Assembly: GCA_018221105.1 (NCBI GenBank)
Contig: JAAOYA010000011.1
Span: forward strand, 1-42,423
Direction of reading: 5' to 3'
From: Candidatus Woesearchaeota archaeon
GTDB lineage: Archaea; Nanobdellota; Nanobdellia; Woesearchaeales; JAAOYA01
DNA: 42,423 bases
Shown: positions 15,148-24,138 of the stretch, one piece after another
How the letters are laid out: every line of letters begins with the position of its first letter
Position numbering within the stretch: the first letter of the stretch is position 1
The notes under the pieces: generated by a model
The model's input: the letters and a program-made list of their open reading frames with translations, nothing else
What the model was told of the DNA's origin: nothing
Database searches by the model: none
Program-made: the position numbers and the translations under genes

Positions 15148-15861
15148 ATGGGAAAACGAATAATCGCACAACGCAGAGGCAGTGGCTCACAACGGTATCG
15201 CAGCCCTAGTTTTAGGTTCAAAGGCGATGCTAAACACTTAAAAAATGAATTAGAAGCTGGCACTGTAACAGATATTATTCACTGCAGCGGTCACAGCAGT
15301 CCACTAATGCAAGTACAAAACGATAACAATTCATACTTACTAATAGCTCCTGAAGGAATAAAGGTTGGCGATGTTATTAAAACATCAGAAAGAGCAGCTC
15401 CGACAAATGGCAATATTCTACCATTAAAAAGTATTCCTGAAGGAACACTAATCTACAATGTTGAAGCAAAACCGGGAGATGGCGGAAAATTTGTTCGCAG
15501 TGGTGGAACTTTTGCAAAAGTAGTGCTAAAAACAGAAGACAAAATCATGGTATTATTACCTTCAAAAAAACAAAAAACTTTCAATCCGAACTGCAGAGCT
15601 GCAATTGGCAGTGTTGCTGGAGGCGGTCGAGGTGACAAACCACTGCTCAAAGCTGGTAAAGCACATTTTAAGATGCGCGCAAAAAACAAGATTTGGCCAA
15701 AAGTCAGTGGTGGCGCTATGAATGCAGTAGATCACCCTTTTGGAAACAAAAGATCTTCGCGTAAATCAAAAGCCAAGCCAGCGCCAAAGAACGCTCCGCC
15801 AGGAAGAAAAGTTGGAATGATAAGACCAAGACAGACAGGTCGCAGACGAGGGAAAAAATAA
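15148..15861 (+). CDS. rpl2: Ribosomal protein uL2
   Basis: This 237-residue protein organises the peptidyl-transferase region of 23S rRNA. It has the archaeal start G-K-R-I-I-A-Q-R-R-G, an OB-like middle, and the conserved loop G-G-A-M-N-A-V-D-H-P-F-G that holds the functionally important histidine. A basic C-terminus ends in RRRGKK. It begins 4 nt after uL23. Confidence 0.97.
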   Translation: MGKRIIAQRRGSGSQRYRSPSFRFKGDAKHLKNELEAGTVTDIIHCSGHSSPLMQVQNDNNSYLLIAPEGIKVGDVIKTSERAAPTNGNILPLKSIPEGTLIYNVEAKPGDGGKFVRSGGTFAKVVLKTEDKIMVLLPSKKQKTFNPNCRAAIGSVAGGGRGDKPLLKAGKAHFKMRAKNKIWPKVSGGAMNAVDHPFGNKRSSRKSKAKPAPKNAPPGRKVGMIRPRQTGRRRGKK

Positions 15862-15871
15862 ACAGTAAAAA

Positions 15872-16258
15872 ATGGCAAAAAAAGAATTCACTTACAAAGG
15901 AAAAAAACTTGACGAGTTAAAACAACTTGATGTTAAAGAACTTGCAATGCTTTTACCATCAGAAAAAAAACGCCGTATTTTGACGCGTGGTTTTACACAA
16001 CAGCAGAAAACGTTACTTAAAAAAATTCGTGCAGGAGAACAAAATATCAAAACTCATTGTCGCGACATGTTAGTACTGCCTGAAATGGTCGGCATGACTA
16101 TAAGAATTCACAATGGTAAAGATTTTGTTCCAATAATAATCCAAGATGCAATGATAGGACATTATTTTGGAGAATTCGCGCTTACAAGAAAACGTGTTGG
16201 TCACAGTGCTCCAGGAGTCGGGGCTACAAAGTCAAGTGCACACGCTTCAGTGAGATAA
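15872..16258 (+). CDS. rps19: Ribosomal protein uS19
   Basis: This 128-residue small-subunit head protein has the family core H-C-R-D-M-L-V-L-P-E-M-V-G and the end F-A-L-T-R-K-R-V-G-H-S-A-P-G-V-G-A-T. The Lys-rich N-terminus is the usual archaeal extension. It lies 10 nt after uL2, in the standard S10-operon order. Confidence 0.96.
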   Translation: MAKKEFTYKGKKLDELKQLDVKELAMLLPSEKKRRILTRGFTQQQKTLLKKIRAGEQNIKTHCRDMLVLPEMVGMTIRIHNGKDFVPIIIQDAMIGHYFGEFALTRKRVGHSAPGVGATKSSAHASVR

Positions 16259-16263
16259 AGAAG

Positions 16264-16860
16264 ATGATGAAGTATTCAACAACCTATGACAAAGAAAGCC
16301 AAGCAGTAGCGCAAGGTCGCAGTTTGCCAGTTTCAACAAAGGCGTGCGTTAACATCTGTGCAATGCTTAGAAAAAAAAACTTGGCAAGAGCTAAAGTCAT
16401 GCTACAAAAGGTTATCGCAAAAAAAGAAGCAGTACCTTACAAGCGCTACAATAAAGATGTTGGTCACAAGCCAGGACCTATTGGTGCTGGAAGATACCCT
16501 GTGAAAGCTTGCAAGTACATCTTAAAAGTCCTAAATAGCGCTGAAGCTAATGCTAAAGATAAAGGATTGTCAAAAGAATTGGTCATAGAACACATTAACG
16601 CTCACATAGCGGCACGCCAATTTAAGCATGGCCGCCAGCGAAGACGTCAAAACAAGCGAACGCATGTTGAAGTGTTGTTAGCTCAAACTACCAAAAAAAC
16701 CGTAGAGAAAAAGGTAGAAGTTCAAAAAAAGAGCGAGCCTGCAAAAAAAGTTGAAGAGGTTCCAAAAGCATCAGATTTAGCAAAAAAAGCAGTAGAACAA
16801 AAAGAAACTGTCAAAGAGACAAAAGAACCATTAAAAGTTGAAAAGGTTGACAAAAAATGA
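16264..16860 (+). CDS. rpl22: Ribosomal protein uL22 with charged C-terminal extension
   Basis: This 198-residue protein lines the exit tunnel. The core (about 1-150) includes the G-H-K-P-G-P-I-G-A-G-R-Y-P-V-K-A segment and the basic hairpin with R-R-R-Q-N-K-R-T-H. The last 45 or so residues are a Lys/Glu/Val-rich low-complexity extension beyond the usual archaeal end. Two adjacent ATG codons begin the gene (16264 and 16267), and either could be used. It overlaps uS3 by 4 nt. Confidence 0.94.
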   Translation: MMKYSTTYDKESQAVAQGRSLPVSTKACVNICAMLRKKNLARAKVMLQKVIAKKEAVPYKRYNKDVGHKPGPIGAGRYPVKACKYILKVLNSAEANAKDKGLSKELVIEHINAHIAARQFKHGRQRRRQNKRTHVEVLLAQTTKKTVEKKVEVQKKSEPAKKVEEVPKASDLAKKAVEQKETVKETKEPLKVEKVDKK

Positions 16861-17675
16861 TTGAACGCAAGATAGTTGAACAAAAAATTAAAGAGTTTGA
16901 AGTAGAAGAATTTGTAGCAAAAAATCTCAAAGGTGCTGGCCACTCTAAAACATTATTGCAAAAAACTCCTCTTGGAGAAAAAATCATTATTAGTGCTGCA
17001 AAGCCTGGGATGATTGTTGGACGCAAGGGAGAAAACATTAACACTCTAACAAAAACATTAAAGAAAAAATTTAATTTAGAAAACCCACAAATTGAAATTG
17101 CAGAAGTTGAAAACATTAATTTAGATCCTAAAATTGTCGCAGAGCGAATAGCCAACACTTTGGAAAATTATGGTTCAAACCGTTTTAAAGGCGCTATGCA
17201 CCGCGCTGTTGAAGACGTTATTAGCGCTGGGGCTTTAGGGGTTGAAGTTTTGATCTCTGGAAAAATTCCAAGCTCTAGAGCACGCACTTGGAGAGCTTTT
17301 AAAGGATACCTAAAAAAATGTGGTGATATCGCGATTACAGGAATCAAAAAGGCTTATTCTACTGCAAACCTAAAAACTGGAGCTGTTGGAATAATCGTTA
17401 GCATCATGACACCTGACGTTGTACTGCCTGACAATATCACTATTAAAAAAGTTGGTGATGCACAAGTAGAAGGCGGTGTTGTAGAAGAAGTCACACAAAA
17501 AGAAGAATTACAAGAAGCAAAAAAAGAAGTTGAAAAAGTACCAAAAACTGATGATAAAAAAATTGCAAAGTCAAAAGAAAAAAAACCAGAAGCTAAAATT
17601 ATTAAAGAAACAGCAAAAAAAACAATAAAGAAAGCTGAAAAGAAAACAGTCAAAAAAACTGTTAAGAAAAAATGA
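16857..17675 (+). CDS. rps3: Ribosomal protein uS3 with Lys-rich tail
   Basis: This 272-residue protein is at the mRNA entry tunnel. The type-II KH domain carries the K-P-G-M-I-V-G-R-K-G-E-N-I loop, and the C-terminal domain has I-S-G-K-I-P-S-S-R-A-R-T-W. From about residue 205 a 65-residue Glu/Lys- then Lys/Thr/Val-rich extension follows; its final K-K-x-V-K-K units resemble the tails of uL4 and the surface protein. It overlaps uL29 by 4 nt. Confidence 0.95.
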   Translation: MIERKIVEQKIKEFEVEEFVAKNLKGAGHSKTLLQKTPLGEKIIISAAKPGMIVGRKGENINTLTKTLKKKFNLENPQIEIAEVENINLDPKIVAERIANTLENYGSNRFKGAMHRAVEDVISAGALGVEVLISGKIPSSRARTWRAFKGYLKKCGDIAITGIKKAYSTANLKTGAVGIIVSIMTPDVVLPDNITIKKVGDAQVEGGVVEEVTQKEELQEAKKEVEKVPKTDDKKIAKSKEKKPEAKIIKETAKKTIKKAEKKTVKKTVKKK

Positions 17676-17875
17676 AAGCACAACAAATTGCTAACATGAG
17701 CGAAAAAGACATTGAAAGTAAATTTGCAGAATTGCAAAAAGAGCTTGTTAAATTAAGAGCTCAAAATGCTACTGGTAGTGCTCCACAAAACAATCAACAA
17801 ATAAAAAATATCAAGCGATTAATCGCTAGGATACTAACCCAAAACAACAAAACGAGGAAGCAAACAAAAATATGA
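17672..17875 (+). CDS. rpl29: Ribosomal protein uL29
   Basis: This 67-residue two-helix protein is located at the tunnel exit near uL23. It shows the family pattern with L-x-K-E-L-V-K-L-R-A-Q and I-K-R-L-I-A-R-I-L-T. It overlaps the neighbouring genes by 4 nt on both sides, so translation is coupled. Confidence 0.93.
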   Translation: MKAQQIANMSEKDIESKFAELQKELVKLRAQNATGSAPQNNQQIKNIKRLIARILTQNNKTRKQTKI

Positions 17876-18180
17876 ACCAAATATGCACTAAGTGCGGATT
17901 GCCGAGTGAACTTTGTGTTTGTGAAACAATTGCAAAAGAATCACAAAAAATACTTGTTCGGCTTGAAAAACGCAAGTTTGGAAAAAAATATACCGTCATT
18001 GACGGAATTGACAACAAAGAAATCGACATCAAAGACGTTACAAAAAAGCTCAAAAACGAGCTTGCCTGTGGCGGAACATTCAAACAAAGCAGTATTGAAC
18101 TGCAAGGAAATCACAAAAACAAAGTCAAAAAAGTGCTTGTCAAACTCGGCTTTTCAGCTGAGACAATTGAAGCAAAGTAA
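17872..18180 (+). CDS. Translation initiation factor aIF1 (SUI1)
   Basis: This 102-residue initiation factor promotes scanning fidelity and start-codon selection on the 30S subunit. An N-terminal zinc knuckle (C5, C8, C15, C17) precedes the SUI1 domain. That domain has the K-R-K-F-G-K-K-Y-T-V-I-D-G-I loop that contacts rRNA, then L-A-C-G-G-T-F and the I-E-L-Q-G-N-H strand. In many archaea the gene lies between uL29 and the RNase P subunit Rpp29, as its position here suggests. Rpp29 itself is not found; only 30 nt separate this gene from uS17. Confidence 0.95.
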   Translation: MNQICTKCGLPSELCVCETIAKESQKILVRLEKRKFGKKYTVIDGIDNKEIDIKDVTKKLKNELACGGTFKQSSIELQGNHKNKVKKVLVKLGFSAETIEAK

Positions 18181-18210
18181 AGCACTGTTTTGGAGGAAAA
18201 ATATTAGAAA

Positions 18211-18546
18211 ATGACTAAAAACATCGGAGTGCAAGTAACGCCTCCAAAAAACGAATGCACTGACAAACTGTGCCCTTTTCATGGTAGTTTAAGTGTTCGA
18301 GGTAGAACTTTTGAAGGAGTTGTTACTAGCAGTAAAGCTACAAAAACAGCTTATGTTAGTTGGCAACGACAAATTTACATTTCAAAATACCAGCGTTACA
18401 CTAAAAAAAGCAGCAAGGTTGCAGCACACAATCCTCCATGCATTAACGCTCAAGAAGGTGACAAAGTAAAAATAATGGAGACTAGACCATTATCCAAAAC
18501 TAAACACTTTGTAATAATTGAAAAACAAGAAGAAAGCATAAAATGA
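18211..18546 (+). CDS. rps17: Ribosomal protein uS17
   Basis: This 111-residue primary 16S rRNA binder has the archaeal start with P-x-x-E-C-T-D-K-L-C-P-F-H-G and the OB-fold segment G-V-V-T-S-S-K-A-T-K-T-A. The end has G-D-K-V-K-I-M-E-T-R-P-L-S-K-T-K. It overlaps uL14 by 4 nt. A GGAGG sequence lies upstream at 18191-18195, but about 15 nt from the ATG. Confidence 0.95.
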   Translation: MTKNIGVQVTPPKNECTDKLCPFHGSLSVRGRTFEGVVTSSKATKTAYVSWQRQIYISKYQRYTKKSSKVAAHNPPCINAQEGDKVKIMETRPLSKTKHFVIIEKQEESIK

Positions 18547-18944
18547 AAGCTGTAAAATCAACAATCACTCGCGCCATTCCTGTAGGCAGCAAAATTGAAA
18601 CTTGTGATAATTCAGGAGCTAAAATAATCAAAATTATTAGTGTTCGCGGTCACAAAACAGTCAAGGGTCAACGCCAAGCAGCAGGCATTGGACACTTAGT
18701 GCAAGCAGCAGTGCAAAAAGGCAGGCCTGACATGCGAAAACAAGTTGTTTTTGCAGTTATAGTACGACAAAAAAAAGAGTTTAATCGTGCTGATGGTACT
18801 AGAATAAAATTTGAAGATAATGCTGCTGTAGTATTAAAAGATGATAAGGGAAACCCAAAAGGAACCATTTTCAAAGGTCCTGTAGCTAAAGAAGCTGCAG
18901 AAAAATGGCCTGGAATTGCAAAAATTGCCAGCATAATAGTATGA
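18543..18944 (+). CDS. rpl14: Ribosomal protein uL14
   Basis: This 133-residue intersubunit-bridge protein has the family motifs C-D-N-S-G-A-K near the N-terminus and G-T-I-F-K-G-P-V-A-K-E near the end. It follows uS17 by ATGA overlap. Archaeal length and position are standard. Confidence 0.97.
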   Translation: MKAVKSTITRAIPVGSKIETCDNSGAKIIKIISVRGHKTVKGQRQAAGIGHLVQAAVQKGRPDMRKQVVFAVIVRQKKEFNRADGTRIKFEDNAAVVLKDDKGNPKGTIFKGPVAKEAAEKWPGIAKIASIIV

Positions 18945-18954
18945 GGATTACAAA

Positions 18955-19353
18955 ATGACTAGAATTTATTCAACAAAGTGGAAAGCTTCCAAAGAAAGTG
19001 CTAAACAAAGAAAATATCAGTTGAACGCTCCACTACACAAAAGAGCAAAACTGACAAGTTCAAATCTTTCAAAAGATTTGAGAAAAAAGCATGGTATTAG
19101 AAGTATTGGTTTGCGTTTGGGCGATAAAGTAAAAATAATGCGTGGCCAATTTAAGGGCACAACTGGAAAAGTAGAAAAAGTCATTCGAAAAGATTACAAA
19201 GCAATAATTAGTGGTATTAACATCACAAAAAAGGATGGTAGCACAACACAATACCCTATTGGAGCGTCAAATCTTCAAATTATTGAATTAACGCTTGATG
19301 ATAAGAAAAGAATCAAAAAACAATCAAAACAAGGAGAGCAAAAGAATGGTTAA
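18955..19353 (+). CDS. rpl24: Ribosomal protein uL24
   Basis: This 132-residue assembly initiator has a KOW motif: L-G-D-K-V-K-I-M-R-G-Q-F-K-G-T-T-G-K-V. A Lys-rich N-terminus (S-T-K-W-K-A-S-K) and a Gln/Lys-rich end are present. It overlaps the eS4 gene by 8 nt. Confidence 0.95.
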   Translation: MTRIYSTKWKASKESAKQRKYQLNAPLHKRAKLTSSNLSKDLRKKHGIRSIGLRLGDKVKIMRGQFKGTTGKVEKVIRKDYKAIISGINITKKDGSTTQYPIGASNLQIIELTLDDKKRIKKQSKQGEQKNG

Positions 19354-20044
19354 AAATCACTTGAAAAGATTATTCGCAAAAAAGACTTGGCCTATAAAAC
19401 GCAAGGGTCCTGGAAGACGTTATATTAGTAAACCTAACCCCTCAGGTCACAAGCAAGAGCTTGCAGTATCATTAAATGTACTACTTAGAGATATGTTAAA
19501 AGTTGCTAAAACAAAAAAAGAAGTTAAAAATATCTTAAAAAATCAAGTTGTTTTAGTTGATGGCAAAAGACGCCATGATGAAAAACACGGTGTTGGATTG
19601 TTTGATGTTATTAACATTGAAAAACTAAAAACCAGTTATCGATTAACACTAAATGATAAAGGACTATTGACTGCCATAAAAATTAGTGATGCTGAAGCAG
19701 CATTAAAACCTGTAAAAGTCACTAGCAAGAAAATACTTTCAAAAAACAGCATTCAATTGAACATGCTTGGCGGACATAACTTACTAGTAAAAAAAGACAC
19801 TTACAAAACAAACAACACTTTAGTTATCGAATTAAAAAATAATAGCATAAAAAAAGAATTACCAATGCAAAAAGGCAGTCAGGCTTTTTTGATCGGCGGC
19901 AAAAAAATCGGCAGTGTTGGAAGTATTGAAAGCATTGAAGGCGATACAATACTTATCAAAAAAGGCGATGATGTTTTTGAAACACTAAAAAAGTTTGCTA
20001 TTGTGATAGGAGAGAAAAAATCAGAGTTTAAAGTTAGTGAATAA
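19346..20044 (+). CDS. rps4e: Ribosomal protein eS4
   Basis: This 232-residue archaeal/eukaryotic small-subunit protein begins with the family start V-K-N-H-L-K-R-L-F-A-K-K-T-W-P-I. An S4-type RNA-binding segment and a KOW motif follow. The ATG at 19346 is chosen because GGAG lies 9 nt upstream and the conserved start begins there; an in-frame upstream ATG at 19295 lies deep inside uL24 and adds no homology. Confidence 0.95.
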   Translation: MVKNHLKRLFAKKTWPIKRKGPGRRYISKPNPSGHKQELAVSLNVLLRDMLKVAKTKKEVKNILKNQVVLVDGKRRHDEKHGVGLFDVINIEKLKTSYRLTLNDKGLLTAIKISDAEAALKPVKVTSKKILSKNSIQLNMLGGHNLLVKKDTYKTNNTLVIELKNNSIKKELPMQKGSQAFLIGGKKIGSVGSIESIEGDTILIKKGDDVFETLKKFAIVIGEKKSEFKVSE

Positions 20045-20046
20045 AA

Positions 20047-20562
20047 ATGAACCCTATGAAAAAAGTTAGCATTGAAAAATTAACGCTCAACATTGGAGCT
20101 GGAAAAGACACTGTAAAACTAGAAAAAGGTATCAAATTATTAAAAAATATTGTTGGTATCGAACCAGTAAAAACAGTCACTAACAAGAGAATTCCTACTT
20201 GGGGATTGCGACCTGGACTGCCTATTGGCTGCAAGATAACACTAAGAGGAGAGCAAGCTAATACACTAGCAAAAAGATTACTAGAAGCAAAAGAGAATAT
20301 CTTAAAAGAAAGCCAAATTGACGTTAACGGAAATGTCAGCTTTGGAATTCATGAGTACATTGACATTCCAGAACTAAAGTATGATCCAGACCTTGGAATT
20401 ATGGGATTGCAAGTCACTATCACACTAAAAAAACCAGGTCTTAGAATTACTAAAAGACGATTGTATAAGACAAAACTTCCAAAACAACAAAAAGTTTCAA
20501 AAGAAGAAGCTATCAAGTTCATGCAAGAAGAGTATAAAATTAAATTTGGTGATGCAGAGTGA
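20047..20562 (+). CDS. rpl5: Ribosomal protein uL5
   Basis: This 171-residue 5S rRNA-binding protein shows I-E-K-L-T-L-N-I-G-A-G, then P-V-K-T-V-T-N-K-R-I-P-T-W-G-L-R-P-G-L-P-I-G and F-G-I-H-E-Y-I-D-I-P. It begins 2 nt after eS4. The fourth codon is also ATG and could be the start. It overlaps uS14 as GTGA. Confidence 0.96.
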   Translation: MNPMKKVSIEKLTLNIGAGKDTVKLEKGIKLLKNIVGIEPVKTVTNKRIPTWGLRPGLPIGCKITLRGEQANTLAKRLLEAKENILKESQIDVNGNVSFGIHEYIDIPELKYDPDLGIMGLQVTITLKKPGLRITKRRLYKTKLPKQQKVSKEEAIKFMQEEYKIKFGDAE

Positions 20563-20789
20563 CTGTAAGCAATTATAATAAAGTATTCAAGCAATTAAAG
20601 GCAAAGCCTACAATACTAAAAAAGTATAACAAGCACAACAAGCCCAAAACTCGCAGTTGTGGCAAGAATTTAAAAAAATGTCGCCGTTGCGAGCGACGCG
20701 GAGCTCACATTGCAAGTTACGGCCTTGGACTTTGCAGGCAGTGCTTTCGTGAGATAGCAACCAGTATTGGCTTTAAAAAAATGGATTAG
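20559..20789 (+). CDS. rps14: Ribosomal protein uS14 (zinc type, N-terminally extended)
   Basis: This 76-residue protein binds zinc through C41, C44, C59 and C62 and ends with C-R-Q-C-F-R-E-I-A-T-S-I-G-F-K-K-M. The usual archaeal protein is 50-55 residues, beginning near K-Y-N-K here. About 20 extra residues precede it, because the only available start is the GTG overlapping the uL5 stop as GTGA. I see no internal ATG, so the extension is probably real. Confidence 0.92.
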   Translation: MTVSNYNKVFKQLKAKPTILKKYNKHNKPKTRSCGKNLKKCRRCERRGAHIASYGLGLCRQCFREIATSIGFKKMD

Positions 20790-20800
20790 GAAAGATTAAA

Positions 20801-21193
20801 ATGGTTATGAATGATACACTAGCATCGGCGTTGTCAAAGATTAACAATGCAGAAAAACGACACAAGCAAACAGTACAAATATTTCCGTCAACAAAATTGT
20901 TAAAGCAAGTTCTTGCAATAATGCAAGATACTGGTTATGTTGGAGAATTTGTAGAAGTTAAAGACTCTAAAGGTAATTATTTGACTGTTAACCTGATAAA
21001 AAGGTTTAACCAGTGTGGCGCTATCAAGCCACGCTATACCATTAAAAAAGATGGTGTTGAAAGTTTTGAAAAGCGCTATCTTCCAGCTAAAGGTTTTGGT
21101 TACTTAATTGTTTCAACGCCCAATGGTTTGATGACTCACGAGCAAGCTTTTGAAAAAAATATTGGGGGCAAACTAATAGCATATTTTTACTGA
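20801..21193 (+). CDS. rps8: Ribosomal protein uS8
   Basis: This 130-residue primary 16S rRNA binder has N-D-T-L-A-S-A-L-S-K-I-N-N-A-E at the start and G-F-G-Y-L-I-V-S-T-P-N-G-L-M-T-H near the end, as in archaeal uS8. Two in-frame ATGs (20801 and 20807) are both possible starts. It follows uS14 after 11 nt. Confidence 0.96.
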   Translation: MVMNDTLASALSKINNAEKRHKQTVQIFPSTKLLKQVLAIMQDTGYVGEFVEVKDSKGNYLTVNLIKRFNQCGAIKPRYTIKKDGVESFEKRYLPAKGFGYLIVSTPNGLMTHEQAFEKNIGGKLIAYFY

Positions 21194-21197
21194 TAAA

Positions 21198-21761
21198 ATG
21201 ACTAAACAAAAAACTGAAAAGGTAATGCTTACAGAGCAAGTTGTACAATTGCCGCAAGGCGTTAGTGCAAGCTATCAAGATGGTATTTTAACAGTTACTG
21301 GTCCTGCAGGATCTAACAAAAAAAAGCTTTTTATCCCTTCGCTTAACATTAAAGTTGAAGGCGATACTATTGTTATCAAACCATTAAAAAATACTAAGAA
21401 TGAAAAAAAGTTATTGTTCACTTTCAGAGCTCATGTTAAAAATCTTGTTTTGGGAGTAGAAAACGCATTTGTTTACAAGTTAAAAATTTGCAGTGGACAC
21501 TTTCCAATGAGTGTTAGCATTAATGGCAACGAATTTACTATTAAGAATTTTATTGGCGAGAAAGTTCCAAGAACTGTTAAAATTTTAGAAGACGCTAAAG
21601 TAGTTATTAATGGAGATTTAATAATTGTTGAGAGTACTAACAAAGAATCAGCAGGGCAAATGGCTGCCAGAATTGAAAAAATGACTAGACGGCCTGGTTT
21701 TGATACTAGAATATTTCAAGATGGTATTTACATTGTAGAAAAAGCTGGCAAGGTACTATAA
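21198..21761 (+). CDS. rpl6: Ribosomal protein uL6
   Basis: This 187-residue protein is built of two related domains. The second has the archaeal segment V-Y-K-L-K-I-C-S-G-H-F-P-M-S-V and I-K-N-F-I-G-E-K-V-P-R. The N-terminus is slightly longer than average, and a later ATG (21222) would give a more typical beginning. It lies 1 nt before eL32. Confidence 0.95.
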   Translation: MTKQKTEKVMLTEQVVQLPQGVSASYQDGILTVTGPAGSNKKKLFIPSLNIKVEGDTIVIKPLKNTKNEKKLLFTFRAHVKNLVLGVENAFVYKLKICSGHFPMSVSINGNEFTIKNFIGEKVPRTVKILEDAKVVINGDLIIVESTNKESAGQMAARIEKMTRRPGFDTRIFQDGIYIVEKAGKVL

Positions 21762-21762
21762 A

Positions 21763-22335
21763 ATGAAAACTTTACTAGAATTAAAAAAAGCATTAAAGAA
21801 AAAAATGCCTGATTTTAAACGCCAAGATAGTCATAAAAAGAAGCGTTTAAACCCTGGTTGGAGAAAACCAAAGGGTAGTGATACTAAAGTTGGCCGCCAG
21901 TGGAAGTCAAGACCTGCAAAGGTCAAGAAAGGTTTTAGGACTCCGCTAAAAACTCGTCATTTAACACTTAAAGGACTGCAGTTATCGAATGTTTCAAAAA
22001 TCAGTCAATTGCAAGATGTTGACCCATCAAAAACTGTTGTTGTAATAAATGGTGGTGTTGGACGCAAAAAATTGTTACTTATGCTTGCGGATTGTGAAAA
22101 GCGCAATATCACTGTTGTCAATCATAAATTGTCAGCTGCAAAACTGCAAGAACAAATTGTTGCAGAAAAAAAGGTCAAAGCTGAGAAGATTACATCACGC
22201 CAGCAGAGCAAAAAAGCGCGTGAAAAAACAGCTCAAAAGAAAAAAGACGAAGAGAAAAAATCACAGGAAGAAAGTAAAGATGAGCAAACAGAAAAGAAAG
22301 AACAGGATAAAGTTTTGACTAAACGAGAGGCTTGA
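21763..22335 (+). CDS. rpl32e: Ribosomal protein eL32 with charged extension
   Basis: This 190-residue protein carries the eL32 core (about 1-130), including F-K-R-Q-D-S-H-K-K-K-R-L, W-R-K-P-K-G and G-G-V-G-R-K-K. The last 55 or so residues are a Lys/Glu/Gln-rich low-complexity tail. It overlaps no neighbour in frame; its TGA lies 2 nt before the eL19 ATG. Confidence 0.93.
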   Translation: MKTLLELKKALKKKMPDFKRQDSHKKKRLNPGWRKPKGSDTKVGRQWKSRPAKVKKGFRTPLKTRHLTLKGLQLSNVSKISQLQDVDPSKTVVVINGGVGRKKLLLMLADCEKRNITVVNHKLSAAKLQEQIVAEKKVKAEKITSRQQSKKAREKTAQKKKDEEKKSQEESKDEQTEKKEQDKVLTKREA

Positions 22336-22337
22336 AT

Positions 22338-22805
22338 ATGAGTGATTTAAAATTACAAAAAAGGCTTGCTGCCCAAGCAATGGACTGCTCACCTAAAAGA
22401 GTTGCTTTTGATACTACACAACTTGAAAGAATCAAGGAAGCAATCACTAAAACTGACATTAAATCACTTATAAAAAATGGTGTTATAATCATCAAACCTA
22501 TACAAGGCATATCACGTGCTCGCGCTAGAAAGATAATGGTTCAAAAGCGTAAAGGTTTACAAAAAGGTCATGGTTCGAGAAAAGGAACTAAAAAAGCACG
22601 ATTGCCAAAAAAAACAGTATGGCAAAATAAGGTTCGTGTCATGCGACGCTTATTGAAAGTTATGCGTGATAAAAAAATACTTCCAACAAGCACTTACAGA
22701 TCGCTGTACTTGAAAGTTAAAGGAGGATTTTTTAGAAGCAAACGACACCTCAAAGGTTATATTGGCGATCATGATTTAGCACAACAAAAACAATTGAAAA
22801 AATGA
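22338..22805 (+). CDS. rpl19e: Ribosomal protein eL19
   Basis: This 155-residue mostly helical protein matches archaeal eL19: L-K-L-Q-K-R-L-A-A start, [18 protein letters not shown], and Y-R[13 protein letters not shown]. The ATG at 22338 is preferred over a TTG two codons upstream. It overlaps uL18 by 4 nt. Confidence 0.95.
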   Translation: MSDLKLQKRLAAQAMDCSPKRVAFDTTQLERIKEAITKTDIKSLIKNGVIIIKPIQGISRARARKIMVQKRKGLQKGHGSRKGTKKARLPKKTVWQNKVRVMRRLLKVMRDKKILPTSTYRSLYLKVKGGFFRSKRHLKGYIGDHDLAQQKQLKK

Positions 22806-23380
22806 AGATTAACAAGAGATTAACAGTGCCTTTTAGGCGCAAACGCGAGCAGCGAACAAATTATAGAAAACGTATAGCCTTGCTAAAAAGCAACATTGCG
22901 CGATTAGTTATTAGAAAAACATTAAATGGTGTGATAGTGCAATTAGTAACCTATGATCCTAAAGGTGATAAAGTGTTGGTCACAGTTCAGTCAAAAAGTT
23001 TAGAAAAGTTTGGTTGGCCAACAAAAGGCAACACTCCGAGCGCATACCTTACAGGTTATTTACTAGCAAAAAAAAGTCCTGTGAAAAAAGCTATTGTTGA
23101 TATTGGTCTACACACTCCTGTTAGGGGTTCAAGACTGTTTGCAGTAGTTAAGGGAGCTGTTGATGGCGGGTTAGATGTTGTTCACTCACAAGAAGCATTA
23201 CCATCTGATGAGCGCATCAGTGGAGCGCACATTGCAAATTATGCTAAAAGCTTGGCTAGTGATAAGAAAAACTATCAAGCAAAGTTTTCAAAATACTTAA
23301 AAAACAAGGTTAATCCAGAAACTTTGCCTGAATTGTTTGAAAAAACAAAGGCAAAGATTGAACAGGAGAAAACAAAATGA
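22802..23380 (+). CDS. rpl18: Ribosomal protein uL18
   Basis: This 192-residue 5S rRNA-binding protein has the archaeal pattern: [32 protein letters not shown], and G-A-V-D-G-G-L-D-V. It is within 10 residues of usual archaeal length. It overlaps uS5 by 4 nt. Confidence 0.95.
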   Translation: MKINKRLTVPFRRKREQRTNYRKRIALLKSNIARLVIRKTLNGVIVQLVTYDPKGDKVLVTVQSKSLEKFGWPTKGNTPSAYLTGYLLAKKSPVKKAIVDIGLHTPVRGSRLFAVVKGAVDGGLDVVHSQEALPSDERISGAHIANYAKSLASDKKNYQAKFSKYLKNKVNPETLPELFEKTKAKIEQEKTK

Positions 23381-24138
23381 GAAAAAAACAACCAAGGCAA
23401 CAAAGACAACAATTTCAAAAAACTGATGATACTGTTGATTGGAAGCCAAAAACAGATATTGGCAAAAAAGTCAAGAGTGGAGAGATTAAAAATCTTTATG
23501 AGATTATTGATAGTGGAAAAAGGATTTTAGAACCTCAAATAGTTGATGTTTTAGAGCCAGAACTAAAAACTGAATTGTTACTTATTGGTCAAGCTAAAGG
23601 AAAGTTTGGCGGTGGGCAACGCAGGATTTTTCGCCAAACACAAAAAAAGACTCGTGAAGGTAACAAACCAAAATTTTCTACTTGTGCTGTTGTTGGCAAT
23701 GAAGATGGACTTGTAGGTATTGGTTATGGTAAAGCTAAAGAAACTGTTCCAGCTAGAGAGAAGGCTTTTCGCAAAGCAAAACTTAACATAATCAAAGTTC
23801 CTCGTGGTTGTGGTAGTTGGCAGTGCGGTTGTGGAACACCTCACACAATACCTTTTAATGTAGAAGGAAAGGTTGGCAGTGTTATTGTAAAGCTTATGCC
23901 TGCACCTAAAGGTACTGGACTTGTTTGTGAAAAAGAATTACAAAAAGTGCTTCGCTTTGCAGGAATTACAGACGTGTGGTCTAAAACAGAAGGTCGCTCT
24001 AGAACAAAACTTAATCTTTTAATGGCTTGTTTTAAAGCATTAAAAAAACTCAGCCAGGTTAAAGTTCCACAAAAGGCTGCTTTGACTATTGGAATGATTG
24101 AAGGAAGCAGTAAATTGGCAGGAGAACAAAATGAGTAA
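23377..24138 (+). CDS. rps5: Ribosomal protein uS5
   Basis: This 253-residue accuracy-centre protein has the N-terminal dsRBD-like domain ([20 protein letters not shown]) and the archaeal [18 protein letters not shown]. The long Gln/Arg-rich N-terminus precedes a conserved W-x-P-K-T. It overlaps uL30 by 8 nt. Confidence 0.95.
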   Translation: MRKKQPRQQRQQFQKTDDTVDWKPKTDIGKKVKSGEIKNLYEIIDSGKRILEPQIVDVLEPELKTELLLIGQAKGKFGGGQRRIFRQTQKKTREGNKPKFSTCAVVGNEDGLVGIGYGKAKETVPAREKAFRKAKLNIIKVPRGCGSWQCGCGTPHTIPFNVEGKVGSVIVKLMPAPKGTGLVCEKELQKVLRFAGITDVWSKTEGRSRTKLNLLMACFKALKKLSQVKVPQKAALTIGMIEGSSKLAGEQNE

